Below are positions 15,969 to 24,843 of a stretch of DNA of 64,000 nucleotides, in pieces. Below the pieces are notes generated by a model. That model saw nothing but the letters and a program-made list of their open reading frames with translations, did not search any database and was not told where the DNA came from. The position numbers and the translations under genes were made by a program. Every line of letters begins with the position of its first letter. Position 1 is the first letter of the stretch. Origin of the DNA: Streptomyces sp. NBC_00078 (GTDB lineage: Bacteria > Actinomycetota > Actinomycetes > Streptomycetales > Streptomycetaceae); NCBI RefSeq assembly GCF_026343335.1, contig NZ_JAPELX010000001.1, positions 1,860,001 through 1,924,000 on the forward strand. Direction: 5' to 3'.

Positions 15969-18900
15969 CCCGCACTCCCCGGGCTCTGGTGCCACAACTT
16001 CCGTATCTGTGATGGCTCTTGACCGGCCGGCCGCAGATCGGCCCACGGGTTCATCTCGTATCCGGTGGGCATGTGGATCCGCCGGCCCCGTGCCGGATCT
16101 CCGCCCGTCCCTTCCGGCACGGGTTCCGCCAGCCGTGCCGCCACCTCGTCGAGGCCGCCCTCGGCACGCCGCTCGACCAGTTCGGCGAGGTTCCAGGCGG
16201 CGGCGCCCACCACACTGAGGCTGCGCGGGCCGCGCCGCTGCACCACCCCTCGCACCAGCAGCAGCCAGGAGTGGAAGACGGTGTGGGCGCAGGCGTCGTG
16301 GGAGTCGTCGAAGAAGGCGAGGTCGACCAGGCCCGTACCGTCGTCCAGAGTGCTGAAGATGACCCGCTTGCCGGAGCGGATCGGCGGCGTCTGGGTGGCC
16401 GCCTTGGCACCCGCCACGAGGACCGTCTCTCCGTGCCGGGCCTCGCGCAGCCGCCGCGCCGACACCACTCCCAGCTCGTCGAGGAAGGCCCGGTGATCGT
16501 CCATCAGGTTGCGCGAGGCGTCCATCGACAGCACCCCTAGTTCGGCGCTGAGCTTCTCGGCGTCGGACAGATCCGGCAGTCCCGCAGGCGCCGTCTTCCG
16601 CCCACCCCCCAGCGGGAGTTGGCCGCCACCCGCACCTCGTGCACCCCGCCGCAGCTCGGTCAAGTGCAGTTGCAGATCACGGCGGTTGGCGCCGAAGGCA
16701 TCCAACGCGCCGACCTGGGCCAGCCGTCCGGCCAACGGGCGGCTCGGCCGTGCCCGCTCCCAGAAGTCGAGCAGCGAGGCGTACGGCTGACCGTCCGCGA
16801 TCCGCGCCGCCTCGGTCTCACTGATGCCGTGCACGTCGGAGAGCGCCAACCGCAGCCCCCAGACCCCAGATTCAGACACCAGTTCGATACGATGGGCGAC
16901 CGCCGACCGGTTCACGTCCAACGGCAGGACCGGCACCCCACGCCGCCGCGCATCCGCCAGCAGCAGCCGCTTCGGATACATCCCGGGGTCGTGCGTGAGC
17001 AGTCCGGCATAGAAGGCGGCCGGATGATGAGCCTTCAGCCACGCCGACTGGTACGTCGGCACGGCGAAGGCGACCGCATGCGCCTTGCAGAAGCCGTAGC
17101 TGCCGAACGCCTCGATGATCTCCCAGGTCCGCTGAATCGTCTCCACGTCATAGCCGTTGGCGGCCGCGTGCTGCGCGAACCACACCTTGATCCGCCCCTG
17201 CGACTCCGGGTCGGACAGCCCGCGCCGCACCCGGTCCGCCTCCCCCCGCCCGCAGCCGGCCATGATGGCGACGATGTCGATGATCTGCTCGTGGAAGACG
17301 ACGACCCCGTACGTCCCCTTCAGCGGCTCCTCCAGATCCGGATGCGGATACCGCACCGGCGCCCGCCCGTGCCGCGCCTCGATGAACGGCCGCACCATGT
17401 CGGCGGCGACCGGCCCGGGCCGGAACAGCGAAATGTCGACGACGAGGTCATGAAAGGTGGCCGGCTGCAGGCGCCCCACCAGATCCCGCTGCCCCGGCGA
17501 CTCGATCTGGAAGCATCCCAACGTCTCGGCGGAACGGATGAGCCGATACGTCGCCGGATCGCCACCCCGCAACGCATCCAGGTCGATCCGCTCCCCCGTC
17601 GCCCGCTCCACCTCGGCGACCGCGTGCGCCATCGCCGACTGCATCCGCACCCCCAGCACGTCCAGCTTGAGCAGCCCGAGGTCCTCCACGTCGTCCTTGT
17701 CGAACTGCGACATGGGCAGGCCCTCGCCGCTGGTCGGCACGACCGGCGTACGAGAGAGAAGGGAGGCGTCGGAGAGCAGTACCCCGCACGGATGCATGGC
17801 GACTCCGCGAGGCAGGGCGTCAAGAGCCTCGACCAGCTCCCACAACCGCCCGTACCGCTCCTTATCCCCCGCCAGCGCCTTGAGTTCGGGCAGTTCCTCC
17901 AGCGCCGCCCGGGCATCACGCGCCCTGATGTGCGGAAAGGACTTGGCGACACGATCTATCTCGGCCGGGTCCATGGACAGGGCCGCCCCCACGTCACGAA
18001 TCGCATGCCGGACCCGATACGTCTCCGGCATGGCGACGGTCGCGACCCGCTCCTCGCCGAACCGGCCGATGATCGCGCGATAGACCTCCAGCCGCCGCGC
18101 GGACTCCACGTCGATGTCGATATCGGGCAGCACCACCCGCTCCTTCGACAAAAAGCGCTCCACCAGCAGCCCGTGCTCAACCGGATCGGCGTTCGCGATA
18201 CCCAGAAGGTGGTTCACCAGCGACCCCGCGCCGGAGCCGCGCGCGGCAACCCGAATGCCCATCCCCCTTACGTCGTCCACCACCTGAGCAACCGTCAGGA
18301 AGTAGGAGGCGAAGCCGTGGTGGGCGATGATGTCCAACTCCCGGTGCATCCGCTCCCAGTAGGCGCGCTTCCCGGAGTGGCCGTGCGCCACCATCCCGGC
18401 CGCCGCCCGCGAGGCCAGCGCCCGCTGGGCGGTGCGGCGGCCGGCGCCGACGAGGTGCGGCTCGGGGAAGTGGACGGCGCCCATGCCGAGGTCGTCCTCG
18501 GGGTCGACCAGGCACTCGGCAGCCGTCGCCTGCGTCTGCTCCAGCAGGCGGTGGGCGGTGTCGCGCCGGTAGCCCGCGGCCTCGACGATCCGCTCGGCGG
18601 CATCCAGCATGGCGCCCGCGTCCTTGAGCCAGGCCTCCCCTGAGTCCAGTTCCTTCCCCGGGTCGACGGGGACCAGACGGCGGGCGGCGTCCAGGACGTC
18701 GGCGACCGGGCCGAGGCCGGGGTCGGCGTAGCGCACGGCATTGCTGAGCACCGGCCGGATCCCCTGCTCGGCGGCGAAGCCCACGGTGCGGGCGGCCAGG
18801 CGCAGCGAACCGGGGCCGGTGCCCTTGCGCCCGTGCCAGACGGCCTCCAGGCGCAGGGCGTCGCCGTAGATCTCACGCCAGGGCGCGAGGAGTCTCCCGG

Positions 18901-19396
18901 CTCGGTCCGGACGCCCCGCGGCCAGTGCGCGGCCGACGTCGGAGTCGGATCCAAGCACAACGGTCAGGCCGTCGGCGTGGTTGCCGCTCCAGGGCAGCCG
19001 GGGCGCACCCTCGGCGCCGTGGGCGGCCGTGACGAGCCGGCACAGGTCGGCCCAGCCGCGGGCGCCGTCCCGGGCGAGGAGGGTGACACGGGGTGTCGAC
19101 TCGTCGATGAAGGCACCGCCACGCACAGGGGTACGGCGCCTTTCCCGTCGTACGGACTCGCCGTCCCGTACCCGTGCGGGCTGCTCCACCGCCAGGTTCG
19201 CGCCGAACAGCGGGCGGACGCCCGCCGTCGCGCAGGCCTTGGCGAAGCGGACCGTACCGGCGAGGGTGTCGCGGTCGGTGAGGGCCAGGGCATCCATGCC
19301 CCGCTCACAGGCACGCTCCGCCAGCCGCTCCGGATGCGAGGCCCCGTACCTCAGGGAGAACCCGGAGACGGTGTGCAGATGTGTGAAGCCGGACAT
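15965..19396 (-). CDS. dnaE2: error-prone DNA polymerase III alpha (DnaE2/ImuC)
   Basis: A 1143-aa C-family polymerase. The PHP domain begins at once (FTHLHTVSGFSLRYGASHPERL, MDALALTDRDTL) with its histidines. The palm carries P-D-I-D-I-D-V-E-S, the metal-binding aspartates. The helix-hairpin-helix and OB-fold parts follow (GLRLALSDVHGI; VLVAGAKAATQT). The length and the lack of the long C-terminus of replicative DnaE1 indicate DnaE2. The ATG at 19396 is chosen over GTG 19408 because GGAGG lies 5 nt before it. A LexA-type box 15 bp upstream indicates SOS induction. It works with the coupled ImuB-like protein in damage-induced mutagenesis. Confidence 0.93.
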   Translation of the reverse strand: MSGFTHLHTVSGFSLRYGASHPERLAERACERGMDALALTDRDTLAGTVRFAKACATAGVRPLFGANLAVEQPARVRDGESVRRERRRTPVRGGAFIDESTPRVTLLARDGARGWADLCRLVTAAHGAEGAPRLPWSGNHADGLTVVLGSDSDVGRALAAGRPDRAGRLLAPWREIYGDALRLEAVWHGRKGTGPGSLRLAARTVGFAAEQGIRPVLSNAVRYADPGLGPVADVLDAARRLVPVDPGKELDSGEAWLKDAGAMLDAAERIVEAAGYRRDTAHRLLEQTQATAAECLVDPEDDLGMGAVHFPEPHLVGAGRRTAQRALASRAAAGMVAHGHSGKRAYWERMHRELDIIAHHGFASYFLTVAQVVDDVRGMGIRVAARGSGAGSLVNHLLGIANADPVEHGLLVERFLSKERVVLPDIDIDVESARRLEVYRAIIGRFGEERVATVAMPETYRVRHAIRDVGAALSMDPAEIDRVAKSFPHIRARDARAALEELPELKALAGDKERYGRLWELVEALDALPRGVAMHPCGVLLSDASLLSRTPVVPTSGEGLPMSQFDKDDVEDLGLLKLDVLGVRMQSAMAHAVAEVERATGERIDLDALRGGDPATYRLIRSAETLGCFQIESPGQRDLVGRLQPATFHDLVVDISLFRPGPVAADMVRPFIEARHGRAPVRYPHPDLEEPLKGTYGVVVFHEQIIDIVAIMAGCGRGEADRVRRGLSDPESQGRIKVWFAQHAAANGYDVETIQRTWEIIEAFGSYGFCKAHAVAFAVPTYQSAWLKAHHPAAFYAGLLTHDPGMYPKRLLLADARRRGVPVLPLDVNRSAVAHRIELVSESGVWGLRLALSDVHGISETEAARIADGQPYASLLDFWERARPSRPLAGRLAQVGALDAFGANRRDLQLHLTELRRGARGAGGGQLPLGGGRKTAPAGLPDLSDAEKLSAELGVLSMDASRNLMDDHRAFLDELGVVSARRLREARHGETVLVAGAKAATQTPPIRSGKRVIFSTLDDGTGLVDLAFFDDSHDACAHTVFHSWLLLVRGVVQRRGPRSLSVVGAAAWNLAELVERRAEGGLDEVAARLAEPVPEGTGGDPARGRRIHMPTGYEMNPWADLRPAGQEPSQIRKLWHQSPGSAG

Positions 19397-19410
19397 CCGC
19401 ACCTCCACTA

Positions 19411-19426
19411 TCGAACATCAGTTCCC
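19411..19426. promoter_or_regulatory. LexA (SOS) box upstream of dnaE2
   Basis: TCGAACATCAGTTCCC matches the actinobacterial LexA consensus TCGAAC-N4-GTTCGA at all but the last two bases and keeps the core GAAC-N4-GTTC. It lies 15-30 bp upstream of the dnaE2 ATG, within the expected promoter. The gap to the divergent gene at 19530 is short, so that gene could also be affected. Confidence 0.8.
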
Positions 19427-19529
19427 GAGCACCTCACCCCCACCATAGACCAAAAATCGAATGCATGTACGACAGTCGTTCGGCCCTCTCCCACCTGCGA
19501 AAACGTCCACCGCCGCGGACTGTGGGGAC

Positions 19530-20567
19530 ATGACACAGAGGAGCCGCCTTCTCGCCGAGGTGAAGGACGCGGTCACCCCGCGCACCACACTGCTGGTCAT
19601 CGGCGTGATCGCGCTCCAGCTGCTGTTCATCGCCTCCTATGTAGGCGCGCTGCACGACCCGAAGCCCAAGGACGTGCCCTTCGGAGTCGTCGCACCCCGG
19701 GCCGCGGCCGAGCAGGCGGTGACCCGGCTGGAGCAGCTGCCGGGGTCCCCACTGGACCCGCGCGTGGTGGCCGACGAGGCAACGGCCCGACAGCAGATGC
19801 TGAACCGGGACATCGACGGGGCGCTGATCATCAACCCGGCCCGGACGACCGACACGCTCCTGGTCGCCAGTGGCGGCGGCACCGTCCTCGCGACCACCCT
19901 GGAGAGATACCTCACCCTCCTGGAGACCTCCCAGCAGCGGACCATCCGGACACTGGACGTGGCCCCGGCCTCCTCCCAGGACTTCGACGGACTGTCCTCC
20001 TTCTACGCGGTGGTGGGCTGGTGCGTCGGCGGCTATCTGTGCGCCTCGGTCCTGGCGATCAGCACGGGCGCCCGCCCCGCCAACCCGCGCCGTGCGGTGA
20101 TCCGACTGACCGTCATGGCATTGGCCTCGATCATCGGCGGACTCGGCGGAGCGGTCGTCATCGGCCCGATCCTGGGCGCCCTGCCGGGCAGCGTGATGGC
20201 CCTCTGGGGACTCGGCGCCCTGGTCACCTTCTCGGTCGGCGCGGCAACCCTCGCCCTCCAGGGAATCTTCGGGATCGCCGGCATCGGCCTGGCGATCCTG
20301 CTAGTGGTGATCGCGGGAAACCCGAGCGCCGGCGGCGCCTTCCCACTTCCGCTGCTGCCCCCGTTCTGGAAGGCGATCGGCCCCGCGCTGCCGCCGGGTG
20401 CCGGCACATGGGTGGCCCGCTCGATCGCGTACTTCCAGGGCAACGCCACGACGGGCGCCCTACTGGTGCTGTCGGCCTGGGCGGCGGCCGGAATCGTCAT
20501 CACACTCCTGGCAGCAATCCTGCGCACCAGACACCAGGCCGCCGACCTACCACCCCAGCCACCGTAA
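19530..20567 (+). CDS. integral membrane protein, YhgE/Pip-like (DUF3533/ABC-2 type)
   Basis: A 345-aa membrane protein. One helix near residues 20-40 is followed by a ~140-residue extracellular domain (DVPFGVVAP, then repeated V-V-A-D-E-A-T type segments). About five or six helices come next, from ~165 to 340. This one-plus-five layout matches the YhgE/Pip and DUF3533 group related to ABC-2 permeases. No ATPase gene is adjacent. The function is unknown; relatives include phage-infection receptors and type VII secretion partners. The ATG at 19530 follows GTGGGGAC. Confidence 0.75.
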   Translation: MTQRSRLLAEVKDAVTPRTTLLVIGVIALQLLFIASYVGALHDPKPKDVPFGVVAPRAAAEQAVTRLEQLPGSPLDPRVVADEATARQQMLNRDIDGALIINPARTTDTLLVASGGGTVLATTLERYLTLLETSQQRTIRTLDVAPASSQDFDGLSSFYAVVGWCVGGYLCASVLAISTGARPANPRRAVIRLTVMALASIIGGLGGAVVIGPILGALPGSVMALWGLGALVTFSVGAATLALQGIFGIAGIGLAILLVVIAGNPSAGGAFPLPLLPPFWKAIGPALPPGAGTWVARSIAYFQGNATTGALLVLSAWAAAGIVITLLAAILRTRHQAADLPPQPP

Positions 20568-20572
20568 ACCCG

Positions 20573-20702
20573 CACTCACCCACAGCAGGAACCGGACAAC
20601 ACAGCACACTCACCCACGGCGGGAAGCGGACAACGCCAGCACCCCGCCCCCAACACCAGGCCACCGCAAACCCGCACTCGCCCGCGGCGGGAAGGGGACG
20701 GG
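20573..20702 (+). repeat. three degenerate 28-bp repeats in a C-rich gap
   Basis: Copies start at 20573 (CACTCACCCACAGCAGGAAC...), 20607 and 20675, each ~28 bp with a few changes. The whole gap 20568-20960 is strongly strand-biased, C-rich and G-poor from 20780 on, with runs of CGCACCC units at 20880-20960. No credible coding frame was found in the 448-bp gap between the membrane protein gene and the protease gene. Confidence 0.6.
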
Positions 20703-20964
20703 GCGGGGGTGCCCGGCCGCAGCGGCCGGCGTCCATCACCGGGCGCCACCCAGCAAACAGCACCGCCGGACCGAGGACGGGCACCCCCGCCCCGGCCTCG
20801 ACTCCACCCTGCCCCCGCAGGCGCCACACGCACCCCCACCACCCGCACAGGCGCCGCAGGCATACGCCCGTCCCCACCTGCACGCGCACCCGCACCACGC
20901 ACCCCGCACCCGCTCGCGCACGCGCACCCCGCACCCCGCACCCCGCACCCGCACCCGCACGCGA

Positions 20965-20996
20965 AAGTCCCGCCCCTCGCGCGCGGGGCGGGACTT
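20965..20996. terminator. bidirectional terminator
   Basis: A perfect 12-bp stem, AAGTCCCGCCCC (20965-20976) and GGGGCGGGACTT (20985-20996), with an 8-nt loop. It lies just past the protease stop at 21016 and also faces the + strand membrane protein gene. Confidence 0.85.
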
Positions 20997-21015
20997 CACA
21001 CAACTGGTGTGACGG

Positions 21016-22098
21016 TCAGCCGATCTCGGCACCGAAGGTCGACAGCGCCTCGGTGACCGGCTGGAAGAAGGTCTCCCCACCGGCCGTGCAGTCACCGCTG
21101 CCACCGGAGGTGAGGCCGATCGCCGCGTCGCCGTCGAAGAGCGAGCCGCCGCTGTCACCGGGCTCGGCGCAGACGTCGGTCTGGATGAGGCCGTTGACGA
21201 TGTCGCCGTTGCCGTAGTTCACGGTGGCGTCCAGTCCGGTGACCGTGCCGCCGTGCACCTTGGTGGTGGAGCCGCTGCGGGTCACCTTCTCGCCCACCGT
21301 GGCGGCGGCGGCGTGGGTGATGGCCTGCGAGGAGCCGTTGTAGAGGTCGACCTCGCTCGGGTGAGCCGTGCCGGAGGTGTACTTGACCAGGCCGAAGTCG
21401 TTGCCCGGGAAGCTGGACTGCTCGTTGGTGCCGATCTCCTTGCCACTGGAGTCGGACCAGGTGGAGATGGCCTCGGTGCAGTGCCCGGCCGTGATGAAGT
21501 ACGGCTGGCCGCCCTTGACCACGTTGAAGCCGAGCGAGCAGCGCCCACCCGAGCCGGAGATCGCGTCGCCGCCCGCGATGAAGGGCTTGAACTCCCCCTT
21601 CGTGCGCTGGACTTCGGCCACCGTGCCGAGCCCGTCGACGACCTTGGTCAGCTTGGCCCACTCGGCCTTGGAGACCGTGCGGTCGGCGGTGACGACGACC
21701 TTGTTGGTGGTCGGGTCGGTCACCCAGGAGGTGCCGGGGATCGTCGCGTCCTGCTTCAGCGTCGCATGGGCGCTCTTGAGTTCGGCGAGGGAGTTCTCGA
21801 CGATTCTCGCCTTGGCGCCGGCCGCCTCGACGGTTTTGGCGGCGTTCTTGTCCAGCACGTTGACGACGAGGCTCTTGGCCTTCGCGTCGTAGAACGTACC
21901 CGCCGCGTCGGTGCCGAGGTCCTCGCCGAGGGTCGAGGCGAGCTTTCCGGCCGCCGTGACCGACAGGGTCTGGGGCACGGAGGCCTTCGGGGCCTCACTG
22001 GCGTTCGCAGTCTGGAAAGTGACTGCCGCGGCGACCAGCGCGGCGATGCCCGCACCTGCCACGACCACGCGTCGCTTGGGTATGCGTCGGTGCTTCAA
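21016..22098 (-). CDS. secreted streptogrisin-like serine protease (S1 family)
   Basis: A 360-aa preproprotease of the alpha-lytic/streptogrisin group. The signal segment ([16 protein letters not shown]) is followed by a ~150-residue prodomain and the mature protease from about [15 protein letters not shown]. The triad is His in TAGHC, Asp in NDFGLVKY and Ser in [19 protein letters not shown] and the final FFQPVTEAL are family hallmarks. The TTG at 22098 is chosen because AGGAGGA lies 6-7 nt before it and the next residues (KHRRIPKRR) give the positive n-region. The long prodomain folds the enzyme and is then removed. A related protease lies at 23400-24299. Confidence 0.92.
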   Translation of the reverse strand: MKHRRIPKRRVVVAGAGIAALVAAAVTFQTANASEAPKASVPQTLSVTAAGKLASTLGEDLGTDAAGTFYDAKAKSLVVNVLDKNAAKTVEAAGAKARIVENSLAELKSAHATLKQDATIPGTSWVTDPTTNKVVVTADRTVSKAEWAKLTKVVDGLGTVAEVQRTKGEFKPFIAGGDAISGSGGRCSLGFNVVKGGQPYFITAGHCTEAISTWSDSSGKEIGTNEQSSFPGNDFGLVKYTSGTAHPSEVDLYNGSSQAITHAAAATVGEKVTRSGSTTKVHGGTVTGLDATVNYGNGDIVNGLIQTDVCAEPGDSGGSLFDGDAAIGLTSGGSGDCTAGGETFFQPVTEALSTFGAEIG

Positions 22099-22328
22099 CT
22101 CGCGTCCTCCTGTGGGGGGTCGGCCCGGGAGATTGTGGGGATCTCGCGAACCGGAAGGCGTTGAACAGCGCCTACTATCCCGAGACGGGCAGGGAGCACA
22201 CAAGGGCTTCTTCAGGACGCGCGTAGAACACGCTTCGCACGCCCCCTCGTTTTTGACAGTCCACGGTCACCTCACGTCTTCGCTCTGCAAACACTACGAG
22301 CGAGTAGCCTGTGTGCGCTCTGTGAGGT

Positions 22329-23210
22329 CTAGTCCTGTCCGGATTTCGACTCTCCGGGTTCCGGATCCAAGCGGGGCGCGGCAGAAGGCAGTTGCTCCTG
22401 CACCGGTTGCTGCACTGGCTGCTGCACGACCTGCGGCGGCGCCCCGGTGTTCTGCTGCGCCCTCTCCAGGAACCGCAGCAACTCCACCGGGAACGGCAGA
22501 ACGAGCGTGGAGTTCTTCTCCGCGGCCACCGCCGTCACCGTCTGCAGCAGCCGCAGTTGCAGCGCGGCCGGGGTGTCCGCCATCTGCTGGGCCGCCTCGG
22601 CGAGCTTCTTCGACGCCTGGAGTTCGGCGTCGGCGTTGATGACCCGCGCGCGCCGCTCACGGTCGGCCTCGGCCTGCCGGGCCATGGAGCGCTTCATGGT
22701 CTCGGGCAGCGAGACGTCCTTGATCTCGACCCGGTCAATCGTCACACCCCACTCCACGGCAGGGCTGTCGATCATCAACTCCAGGCCCTGGTTGAGCTTT
22801 TCACGGTTGGACAACAGATCATCCAGCTCGCTCTTGCCGATGATGGACCTCAGCGAGGTCTGCGCCATCTGCGCGACCGCGAACCGGTAGTCCTCCACCC
22901 GGACGATCGCCTCGGACGGCCCGGTCACCTTGAAGTAGACGACCGCGTCCACCCGCACCGTGACGTTGTCCCGGGTGATGCCCTCCTGCGCGGGCACGGG
23001 CATGGTCACGACCTGCATGTTGACCTTCTGGAGCTTGTCCACGAACGGCACGATCATCGTGAACCCGGGCTCCCGCACCTCGGATCGGAGTTTGCCGAGG
23101 CGGAACACCACACCCCGTTCGTACTGCTTGACGACCCGAGCGGCCGCCATCGCGTACACCACACCGGCGGACGCGAGGGTCACTCCCGCCGCCACCAGCT
23201 CCTCGACCAT
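22329..23210 (-). CDS. slipin/stomatin-like SPFH (band 7) protein
   Basis: A 293-aa protein. A hydrophobic hairpin at residues ~5-25 (VAAGVTLASAGVVYAMAAA) inserts in the membrane. The SPFH domain follows: Y-E-R-G-V-V-F-R-L-G-K, G-F-T-M-I-V-P-F-V-D-K, RVDAVVYFKVT, and the coiled-coil region rich in A-E-A-D-R-E-R-R-A. The C-terminal ~40 residues are a Gln/Pro/Val repeat (VVQQPVQQPVQ). Such proteins organise membrane microdomains. Slipins are usually paired with an NfeD protein; none is seen here. The ATG at 23210 starts just before the membrane segment. Confidence 0.9.
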   Translation of the reverse strand: MVEELVAAGVTLASAGVVYAMAAARVVKQYERGVVFRLGKLRSEVREPGFTMIVPFVDKLQKVNMQVVTMPVPAQEGITRDNVTVRVDAVVYFKVTGPSEAIVRVEDYRFAVAQMAQTSLRSIIGKSELDDLLSNREKLNQGLELMIDSPAVEWGVTIDRVEIKDVSLPETMKRSMARQAEADRERRARVINADAELQASKKLAEAAQQMADTPAALQLRLLQTVTAVAAEKNSTLVLPFPVELLRFLERAQQNTGAPPQVVQQPVQQPVQEQLPSAAPRLDPEPGESKSGQD

Positions 23211-23294
23211 GCCGGCCCCCAGGGTCCGAAGTGGGCGTATTACAGAGGAGTTCCGCCTGTACGTCGAAGGTAACTCCGGGACCCGGACAAGGGC

Positions 23295-23327
23295 GAGCCC
23301 CCGCACGACAGTTGCCTGCGGGGGCTC
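23295..23327. terminator. terminator downstream of the streptogrisin B-like gene
   Basis: A perfect 11-bp stem, GAGCCCCCGCA (23295-23305) and TGCGGGGGCTC (23317-23327), with an 11-nt loop. It is 72 bp past the protease stop on the minus strand and separates it from the slipin promoter. Confidence 0.8.
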
Positions 23328-23399
23328 ACCTTCTGCTGGCTGCAGCTACTGGTTGCTGCTACTGATTGCTGCCGGACGCTTCGCTGGGCAACCGGCTCG

Positions 23400-24299
23400 T
23401 CAGCCGACGCTCACGCCGTAGTAGCTCAGGGCCTCGGTGACCGGCTGGAAGAAGGTCGTGCCGCCGGAGCTGCAGTTGCCGCTGCCGCCGGAGGTCAGAC
23501 CGTAGGCCACACTGCCGCCGTACAGGGGCCCACCGCTGTCGCCGCCCTCGGCGCAGACCGTGGTCTGGATCATGCCGTAGACGACGTCGCCACTGCCGTA
23601 GTTGACCGTGGCGTTCAGGGCGGTGACCCGGCCGCTGTGGGTGCCGGTGGTGGAGCCTCGACGGTAGACCGTCGTACCGACGCTCGGAGTGGCCGCGCTG
23701 GAGATGGTCTGGCTGCCTACCGCGCTCGGGTGCGCAACCGAGGAGTTGGTGTAGCGCACCAGCGCGAAGTCGTTGGTCGGGAAGCTGTAGCCGACGTTGG
23801 TACCCAGCACCGTGGAGTGGCCGGAGTTGGAGTACCAGGTCGAGGCGACCTCACCGCAGTGACCGGCGGTCAGGAAGTAGTAGGTGCTCCCGCTGTGCAC
23901 GTTGAAGCCGAGCGAGCAGCGGTAGGAGCCGCCGTAGATGGCGTCCCCGCCGGTGATCAGCTTCTTGAACGTACCCGGGGTGTGCTTGATGGTCAGGGCA
24001 CCGGCGTTGCCGCCGGCCTGGCTCTTGATCTTCGCGATCTCGGCCTGGGAGACCGTGCTGTCGACGGTGACGACGACACGGTTGGTCCTGCTGTCGACGG
24101 ACCAGGCGGTGCCCGGCACGTCGGCCTTCAGCACCGAGGCATTGGCGCTCTTGAGCTGGGCGGTGCTGAAGGGAGTGGCGGTGGACGCGTTCGCGCTGGG
24201 GACCGCGATCGCTGCGGCGGCCACGAGTCCGGTGGTGACGGCGATCAGCCGGGTCCGTCTCGCGATACCGCTGCGGGGGGTTGTGCGCTTGATCCTCAC
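23400..24299 (-). CDS. sprB: streptogrisin B-like chymotrypsin-type protease (S1E)
   Basis: A 299-aa preproprotease very like streptogrisin B of S. griseus as remembered. The signal peptide is residues 1-38 (cleavage after ANA). The short prodomain (~39-115) contains [10 protein letters not shown] and [15 protein letters not shown]. The mature enzyme has His in YYFLTAGHC, Asp in NDFALVRY and Ser in GDSGGPLY, with [11 protein letters not shown] and FFQPVTEAL conserved. The GTG at 24299 follows GGGAGGA and gives the typical R-I-K-R-T start. It is secreted to digest extracellular protein. A palindrome 75 bp upstream may be an operator. Confidence 0.93.
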   Translation of the reverse strand: MRIKRTTPRSGIARRTRLIAVTTGLVAAAAIAVPSANASTATPFSTAQLKSANASVLKADVPGTAWSVDSRTNRVVVTVDSTVSQAEIAKIKSQAGGNAGALTIKHTPGTFKKLITGGDAIYGGSYRCSLGFNVHSGSTYYFLTAGHCGEVASTWYSNSGHSTVLGTNVGYSFPTNDFALVRYTNSSVAHPSAVGSQTISSAATPSVGTTVYRRGSTTGTHSGRVTALNATVNYGSGDVVYGMIQTTVCAEGGDSGGPLYGGSVAYGLTSGGSGNCSSGGTTFFQPVTEALSYYGVSVG

Positions 24300-24373
24300 G
24301 TTCGTTCCTCCCAAGGGGAAGTAAGGGGCCCGCGTGGGGTCGGGGCCTGTGAGGCGCAGCCAGGGCACTGATC

Positions 24374-24388
24374 GTCCGGATTCCGGAC
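24374..24388. promoter_or_regulatory. perfect palindrome upstream of the streptogrisin B-like gene
   Basis: GTCCGGATTCCGGAC is a 15-bp perfect inverted repeat with a 1-nt centre, 75-89 bp upstream of the protease start at 24299. Its place and symmetry suit a dimeric repressor or activator; the protein is unknown. Confidence 0.5.
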
Positions 24389-24432
24389 AGGCCGTGCCCC
24401 TGACAAGCGCTTGCGGGGAGTATTCGGCCGAA

Positions 24433-24464
24433 CGGCCGGTAGGCGCAAGGGCGCCTTTCGGCCG
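24433..24464. terminator. terminator-like hairpin
   Basis: Arms CGGCCGgtAGGCGC (24433-24446) and GCGCCTttCGGCCG (24451-24464) pair with one G-U and one mismatch around a 4-nt loop. It may end transcripts entering from the GTPase side on the minus strand, or be left over from the decayed locus next to it. The rest of 24300-24522 shows no gene. Confidence 0.45.
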
Positions 24465-24522
24465 TCAGCCTTTGAACGAACTATGGGGTTTGGCCGCGCC
24501 TTGTCCGCCGGGCCGGGGCCGG

Positions 24523-24833
24523 CCACGAGCCGGAACTCACCGAGAGGACCTGCCGCAGCGATGTCGTGATGTCCACCATCAATGGCCTGCATTACGCGGC
24601 GGCCCACCGGCAAGGCGTGATGTTCCTCAGCGAATACCACCGCTTCGATGTCGGGTTTCGCCTTCAAGAGGAACCCGGAGCTCGCGCCCGCTTTCCAGTC
24701 GGCGGTGAACAGGCTGATAGCGGACGGCACTTACGCCAAGATCCTCAAGAAGGGGAGCACGACGGGCTCGGCGATCGAGAAGTCCCAGATCTCCCCTTCG
24801 GAACTGGACTCCCCGCCCGAACCGGAAAACTGA
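24523..24833 (+). pseudogene. amino-acid ABC transporter substrate-binding protein, C-terminal remnant with frameshift
   Basis: The + strand encodes the C-terminal lobe of a family 3 solute-binding protein in two frames. The first reads ELTERTCRSDVVMSTINGL then QGVMFLSEYHRFDVGF. At ~24657 the match moves to the next frame, SGFAFKRNPELAPAFQSAV, LIADGTYAKILKKGS and AIEKSQISPSEL, to a stop at 24831-24833. The shared V-G-F at the break points to a one-base insertion near GGGTTT. Signal peptide, N-terminal lobe and the cognate permease are all absent. Confidence 0.8.
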
Positions 24834-24843
24834 CCCGCACCCG

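Noticed and set aside
16619..18643. A 674-codon open frame on the plus strand opposite dnaE2
   Set aside because: Its composition (R, P, H, Q-rich) and lack of any motif mark it as a shadow; dnaE2 on the minus strand has full polymerase motifs.
19457..19472. Second LexA box, TCGAATGCATGTACGA
   Set aside because: It resembles the outer parts of the SOS consensus but lacks the GAAC/GTTC core on both sides; too weak to list.
24296..24730. A 144-codon minus-strand frame overlapping the protease promoter
   Set aside because: It lies antisense to the binding-protein remnant, has no ribosome binding site and no recognisable domain, and runs across the palindrome and hairpin upstream of the protease gene.
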